Source: CAIKMD01 sp035605975 (GTDB lineage: Bacteria; Pseudomonadota; Alphaproteobacteria; ATCC43930; CGMCC-115725). From it: a stretch of DNA of 8,508 nucleotides. Below the pieces are notes generated by a model, which saw only the letters and a list, made by a program, of their open reading frames with translations, had not been told where the DNA came from and did not search any database. The position numbers were made by a program, and so were the translations under genes. This document shows, piece by piece, positions 5,641 to 8,508 of this stretch. Positions within the stretch are counted from its first letter, which is position 1. Each line of letters opens with the position of its first letter. The DNA lies in assembly GCA_035605975.1 (NCBI GenBank), contig DATNGG010000042.1, forward strand, positions 1 to 8,508, written 5' to 3'.

Positions 5641-6411
5641 ATGCCCGAAGGTCACAGAAGCGGCAAGGATTTCGTCCGGGCGGAGCGGCCGCCCGAGCGG
5701 CTTTCGATCGCGCCGCAGCATTTCTACCGCACCGCCGCGCTCCCCTGCCCCTACCTCCCCGACAAGATCGAGCGCAAGCTGGTGACGGAGCTCGCCGGGC
5801 GCGGGGCGGCCGCCTTCTACAACGATCTCTCCCGCGCCGGCTTCCGCCGCAGCCATTACGTCGCCTATCGGCCAGCCTGCGTCGGCTGCGCGGCTTGCGT
5901 GCCGGTTCGCATCGCCGCCGATCATTTCGTCGAAAGCCGGTCGCTGCGCCGCATCCGCAACGCCAATCGCGACCTGATCCGCCGCTCGCTCGAGGCCGAT
6001 GCGACGCTCGAGCAATTCCGCCTCTTTCAGCGCTATCAGCGCTCGCGTCACAGCGACAGCGACATGGCGGCGATGACCTTCGGCGATTACCAGGCGATGG
6101 TCGAGGACAGTCCGGTCGCGACCAGGATGATCGAGCTGCGCGACGCCGAGGGCACGCTGTGGGGCACCGGGCTCTATGATCCGCTCGATGACGGCTTATC
6201 GGCGGTCTACAGCTTCTATGCGCCCGAAGCCGCCAAGCGCAGCCTCGGCACGCTGCTCGTCTTGGCGCTGGTCGAAGAGGCGCGGCGGCGCCGCCTGCCC
6301 TTCGTCTATTTGGGCTATTGGATCGCCGACAGCGCCAAAATGTCCTACAAGGCGCGGTTTCGCCCGCTCGAAGCGCTTGGCCCCAAGGGCTGGCAGACGA
6401 TCCTCGCGTAA
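5641..6411 (+). CDS. bpt: Aspartate/glutamate leucyltransferase (Bpt; bacterial arginyltransferase-like)
   Basis: This enzyme uses aminoacyl-tRNA to attach an amino acid (Leu in the characterised bacterial Bpt) to proteins with N-terminal Asp or Glu. That marks them for ClpS/ClpAP degradation under the N-end rule. From ATG 5641 it has 256 residues. Family marks are PCPYLP (35-40), the Cys-rich YRPACVGCAACVPVRI with Cys80, Cys83 and Cys86, and a GNAT-like acyltransferase half containing SFYAPEAAKRSLG (191-203) and YLGYWIADSAKMSYKARFRP (223-242). The frame is open further up, to TTG 5605. I prefer ATG 5641 because it starts with a strong codon just after a purine-rich GGATAGGCGGA, although part of that sits very close to the ATG. 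Even so the N-terminus has about 25 residues before the conserved FYRTAALPCPYLP, longer than I recall for most family members. It ends 9 bases from the convergent flavoprotein gene. Confidence 0.93.
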   Translation: MPEGHRSGKDFVRAERPPERLSIAPQHFYRTAALPCPYLPDKIERKLVTELAGRGAAAFYNDLSRAGFRRSHYVAYRPACVGCAACVPVRIAADHFVESRSLRRIRNANRDLIRRSLEADATLEQFRLFQRYQRSRHSDSDMAAMTFGDYQAMVEDSPVATRMIELRDAEGTLWGTGLYDPLDDGLSAVYSFYAPEAAKRSLGTLLVLALVEEARRRRLPFVYLGYWIADSAKMSYKARFRPLEALGPKGWQTILA

Positions 6412-6420
6412 AGCCGCGCC

Positions 6421-8508
6421 CTACTCCGCCGCTTCGCGGCGGCCGATATCCTTCAAGCAGCGATCGATCCACAAGGCGCCGAGCTTCTCCTCGACGCTGT
6501 TCTGCACCAGCCGCTCATGCAGCGCGGCGAAATCGACGCGGTCGAGCGCTTGGTCCTGGTTGAAGCAGGAGAAGACGATCGTCTCCTCGCCGGTCGCCGG
6601 ATCTTTCTGCGGCTGGAGGCATTGCGCACAGATTTCCTTCATCATGCATTGCATGGGCGAATTGATCGACGCGATCGCGCGATGGCCGGGCTTCAGATGC
6701 GGCTTCAACGCGCCCTCGCGTGCCCGCGCCACCGCGCCCATCATTCCGTCCGAGCCGATAACGATGAGCCGGTCGGCCGCATCGAGCTTCAGCGCGGTGG
6801 CGCCGAGCCGGCCCTCAGCATAGGACTTCATCGCCTCGACGATATTACCGATGAAAGCCTTGTCCTGAGGCCGCGTCGGCTTGAAGCCCGGCGCCACGTC
6901 GCAACACCAGACGACGCAATCGGCGGCGGCTTCGATCTCCGCGACTTTGTAGCGATCTTCCGGTTTCTTGTAGCCCGCGAAATAGAGCACCTTCGAGCCG
7001 GCGCGGCGCAGCGCGTCGCCGATCGACAACAGCACGGCATTGCCCAAGCCGCCGCCGATCAGCACAACGGTCTCGCCGGCAGGCGTCTCGGTTGGCGTGC
7101 CGGTCGGGCCCATCAGCACCACGGGCTCGCCCGGCTCGAGCAAACGGCAAAGATCGGAGGAGCCGCCCATTTCGAGCACGATGGTCGATAAGAGGCCGCG
7201 CTCGCGATCGACCGTCGCACCGGTCAGCGCGAGGCCTTCCATGGTCAGCACCGTATCGTCGGCCCTCAGCGCGCGGCTCTCGTAGTTCTGCAAGCGGAAG
7301 AACTGGCCGGGCTTGAAGGCGCGCGCCGCCATTGGCGCATGGAGCACCACCTCGACGATCCGCGGCGCAAGCTCGACGACCGAATGAACCTTGGGCCGCA
7401 GTTCGTCTTCGAGCCGCGTAACCAGCGTTTGCGGCGCCGGCGCCTCTGGCTTGCGGCGCGCCAACATGCGGCTCACCACCGGATAGCCGAGCTTGGCGCC
7501 GCCCATCGCCTTGACGACGTTGCCGGCGAAGGACGGATGGAGATCGCCGAAAAAGCTTATGGCGCGTCCATCGGGCCGATGGCTCATGAGGACTTGCACC
7601 TGATCGGGCTTGGCCACACGCTGCGGCTTCACCTTGTTGCCGGTCTCGTCATAGGCCTGGAAATAGCGGCCATCGATTTCGATCGATGAATCCTCGCGCG
7701 CCAGCACCGTGTTCGGCTGGGTACCGGCCGCAACCAGGATGGTGCGCGCCGGCAGGGTCACGCGCTTATCAGTGGCGATGATCTTGCCGGTGCCCTTCTC
7801 GACCTCATGCGCGAGCAGCGTCAGCGCGCTGGCATGGCCGAAGCGGTCGACCTCCACCGCTTCGGGCGCGAGGCATTCGGCGAAGCGAATGCCCTCCTCC
7901 ATCGCTTTCGCCACTTCCTCGTGATTGAGCGTATAGCTCGGCGCATCGATCAACCGGCGGCGATAGGCGATGGTGACGCCGCCCCATTGATCGAGCAGTT
8001 GCGCAATGCGCGGCGGCCGGCCTTCGCGCTTCGCGGCCTGGCGCTCGGCGCGGATCGCCTTGGCATGGGCGATGAATTCATCGGCCGCGCGCGAGTCCTC
8101 CTCACTCCAGCTTGCCCGCACCGCCGCCTCGCCGCGCTCCGAAACGAGCGTCTCATAACGCCCAAGGAACTTCTCGACCTGGACGGGATAGTAGGCGAGC
8201 GATTCCGTTGCCGTATCGATCGCGGTCAAGCCGCCGCCGATGACGAGGATGGGCAGGCGCACGGTGAGGTTGGCGAGGCTCGAGGTCTTCGCGGCGCCGG
8301 TCAATTGCAGCGCCATGAGGAAGTCCGAGGCTTGGCGCACGCCGCGCGCCAGCCCGTTCTTCATCGGAACGATGGTCGGGCGCCCGGCGCCGGCGCAGAG
8401 CGCGACGTGATCGAAGCCGAGCGCGAAAGCGTCATCGACCGTGATCGTGCCGCCGAAGCGCACCCCGCCATAGAGCGCGAATTCATGCCTGCGCTCGATC
8501 AGCAGCCG
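6421..8508 (-). CDS. Fused GltD/NfnB-like and PyrK/NfnA-like flavin/iron-sulfur oxidoreductase, N-terminus outside window
   Basis: The frame is open from the window edge to TAG (6421-6423) and gives 695 residues; the GTG at 8461-8463 is internal, not the start. Fragment numbering: residues 1-355 are the C-terminal part of a GltD-like FAD/NADP module, with the dinucleotide motif VIGGGLTAIDTA (89-100), YRRRLIDAPSYTLNHEEVAKA (split around 182-202) and FFGD (319-322). Residues ~365-695 are a ferredoxin-NADP-reductase-like module: FAD-binding FKPGQFFRLQNYE (398-410), nucleotide-binding LIGGGLGNA (484-492), and a [2Fe-2S]-type site with Cys621, Cys627, Cys630 and Cys648, as in PyrK. This order matches a fusion of the large and small subunits of Nfn/Sud-type NAD(P)H:ferredoxin oxidoreductases. 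Electron transfer among NADH, NADPH and an iron-sulfur protein is inferred; bifurcation is not shown. About 70 residues (106-176) are inserted after the dinucleotide motif compared with GltD. The N-terminal iron-sulfur and first FAD motif would lie upstream. It is cytoplasmic, with no membrane segment seen. Confidence 0.88.
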   Translation of the reverse strand, partial: RLLIERRHEFALYGGVRFGGTITVDDAFALGFDHVALCAGAGRPTIVPMKNGLARGVRQASDFLMALQLTGAAKTSSLANLTVRLPILVIGGGLTAIDTATESLAYYPVQVEKFLGRYETLVSERGEAAVRASWSEEDSRAADEFIAHAKAIRAERQAAKREGRPPRIAQLLDQWGGVTIAYRRRLIDAPSYTLNHEEVAKAMEEGIRFAECLAPEAVEVDRFGHASALTLLAHEVEKGTGKIIATDKRVTLPARTILVAAGTQPNTVLAREDSSIEIDGRYFQAYDETGNKVKPQRVAKPDQVQVLMSHRPDGRAISFFGDLHPSFAGNVVKAMGGAKLGYPVVSRMLARRKPEAPAPQTLVTRLEDELRPKVHSVVELAPRIVEVVLHAPMAARAFKPGQFFRLQNYESRALRADDTVLTMEGLALTGATVDRERGLLSTIVLEMGGSSDLCRLLEPGEPVVLMGPTGTPTETPAGETVVLIGGGLGNAVLLSIGDALRRAGSKVLYFAGYKKPEDRYKVAEIEAAADCVVWCCDVAPGFKPTRPQDKAFIGNIVEAMKSYAEGRLGATALKLDAADRLIVIGSDGMMGAVARAREGALKPHLKPGHRAIASINSPMQCMMKEICAQCLQPQKDPATGEETIVFSCFNQDQALDRVDFAALHERLVQNSVEEKLGALWIDRCLKDIGRREAAE
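6426..6442. repeat. 7-bp perfect hairpin at the 3' end of the flavoprotein gene, between convergent genes
   Basis: CCGCCGC (6426-6432), loop TTC (6433-6435) and GCGGCGG (6436-6442) form a perfect 7-bp stem with a three-base loop. On the minus strand the centre reads GCGAAGC, a sequence known to make an exceptionally stable mini-hairpin as DNA. It encodes the last residues of the flavoprotein and lies 14 bases past the bpt stop. It may act on both converging transcripts. No T-run follows on either strand, so it is not a classical intrinsic terminator. Confidence 0.4.

Noticed and set aside
5609..6472. A 287-codon minus-strand open frame opposite bpt
   Set aside because: Extremely Arg- and Ala-rich low-complexity translation with no family match. 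It overlaps bpt and the end of the flavoprotein gene, which both have clear motifs.
6517..7191. Plus-strand open frames opposite the flavoprotein gene (also 7339-7689)
   Set aside because: Arg-rich translations without motifs, opposite a gene with clear nucleotide-binding and cysteine-cluster motifs.
8461..8463. GTG as start of the flavoprotein
   Set aside because: The frame continues openly to base 8508, and a GltD-like protein needs an N-terminal FAD-binding part that would lie upstream.

Overview
The window comes from a GC-rich, motile proteobacterium, most likely an alphaproteobacterium. Three things point that way: third positions are strongly G/C; there is a motAB flagellar stator pair whose MotB begins with the KKxKKGGHAGHHGG-type segment; and HemB is the magnesium-type, cysteine-free form. 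I cannot name the genus from the sequence alone. No RNA gene, CRISPR array, insertion sequence, prophage or integration site is visible. The region is densely packed, chromosomal-looking housekeeping DNA.

Layout from left to right. (1) Bases 1-1734, + strand: the 3' part of an alpha/beta hydrolase gene, overlapped by 8 bases by an RlmM-like rRNA 2'-O-methyltransferase gene that begins with TTG. (2) Bases 1721-2734, - strand: hemB (porphobilinogen synthase), which meets the methyltransferase gene tail to tail with a 14-base overlap. (3) Bases 2735-2860: a 126-base divergent intergenic region between hemB and motA, holding several short inverted repeats and a direct repeat. (4) Bases 2861-4860, + strand: motA and motB, 2 bases apart, a complete flagellar stator operon. 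MotB has a Ser/Asp-rich linker and a long, almost uncharged Ala/Pro/Ser tail. (5) Bases 4861-4933: a good sigma70-like promoter whose -35 box lies in the loop of a 9-bp perfect inverted repeat. It leads into (6) a glutathione S-transferase (4934-5554) and then (7) bpt, an N-end-rule aminoacyl-tRNA-protein transferase (5641-6411). (8) Bases 6421-8508, - strand: the 3' part of a large fused flavoprotein. It carries a GltD/NfnB-like FAD/NADP module followed by a PyrK/NfnA-like ferredoxin-reductase module with a four-Cys [2Fe-2S] site. Its N-terminus lies outside the window.

The genes do not form one pathway. MotA and MotB act together as the ion-driven stator, and the hydrolase and methyltransferase genes are probably translationally coupled. 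HemB (tetrapyrrole synthesis), the GST (thiol chemistry), Bpt (protein turnover) and the flavoprotein (electron transfer between pyridine nucleotides and probably an iron-sulfur carrier) are separate housekeeping functions. I found no clear sign of a wholly new multi-gene system. The most unusual item is the fused Nfn-like flavoprotein, which has an insertion of about 70 residues in its nucleotide-binding domain. Next come the regulatory architectures upstream of motA/hemB and of the GST gene.
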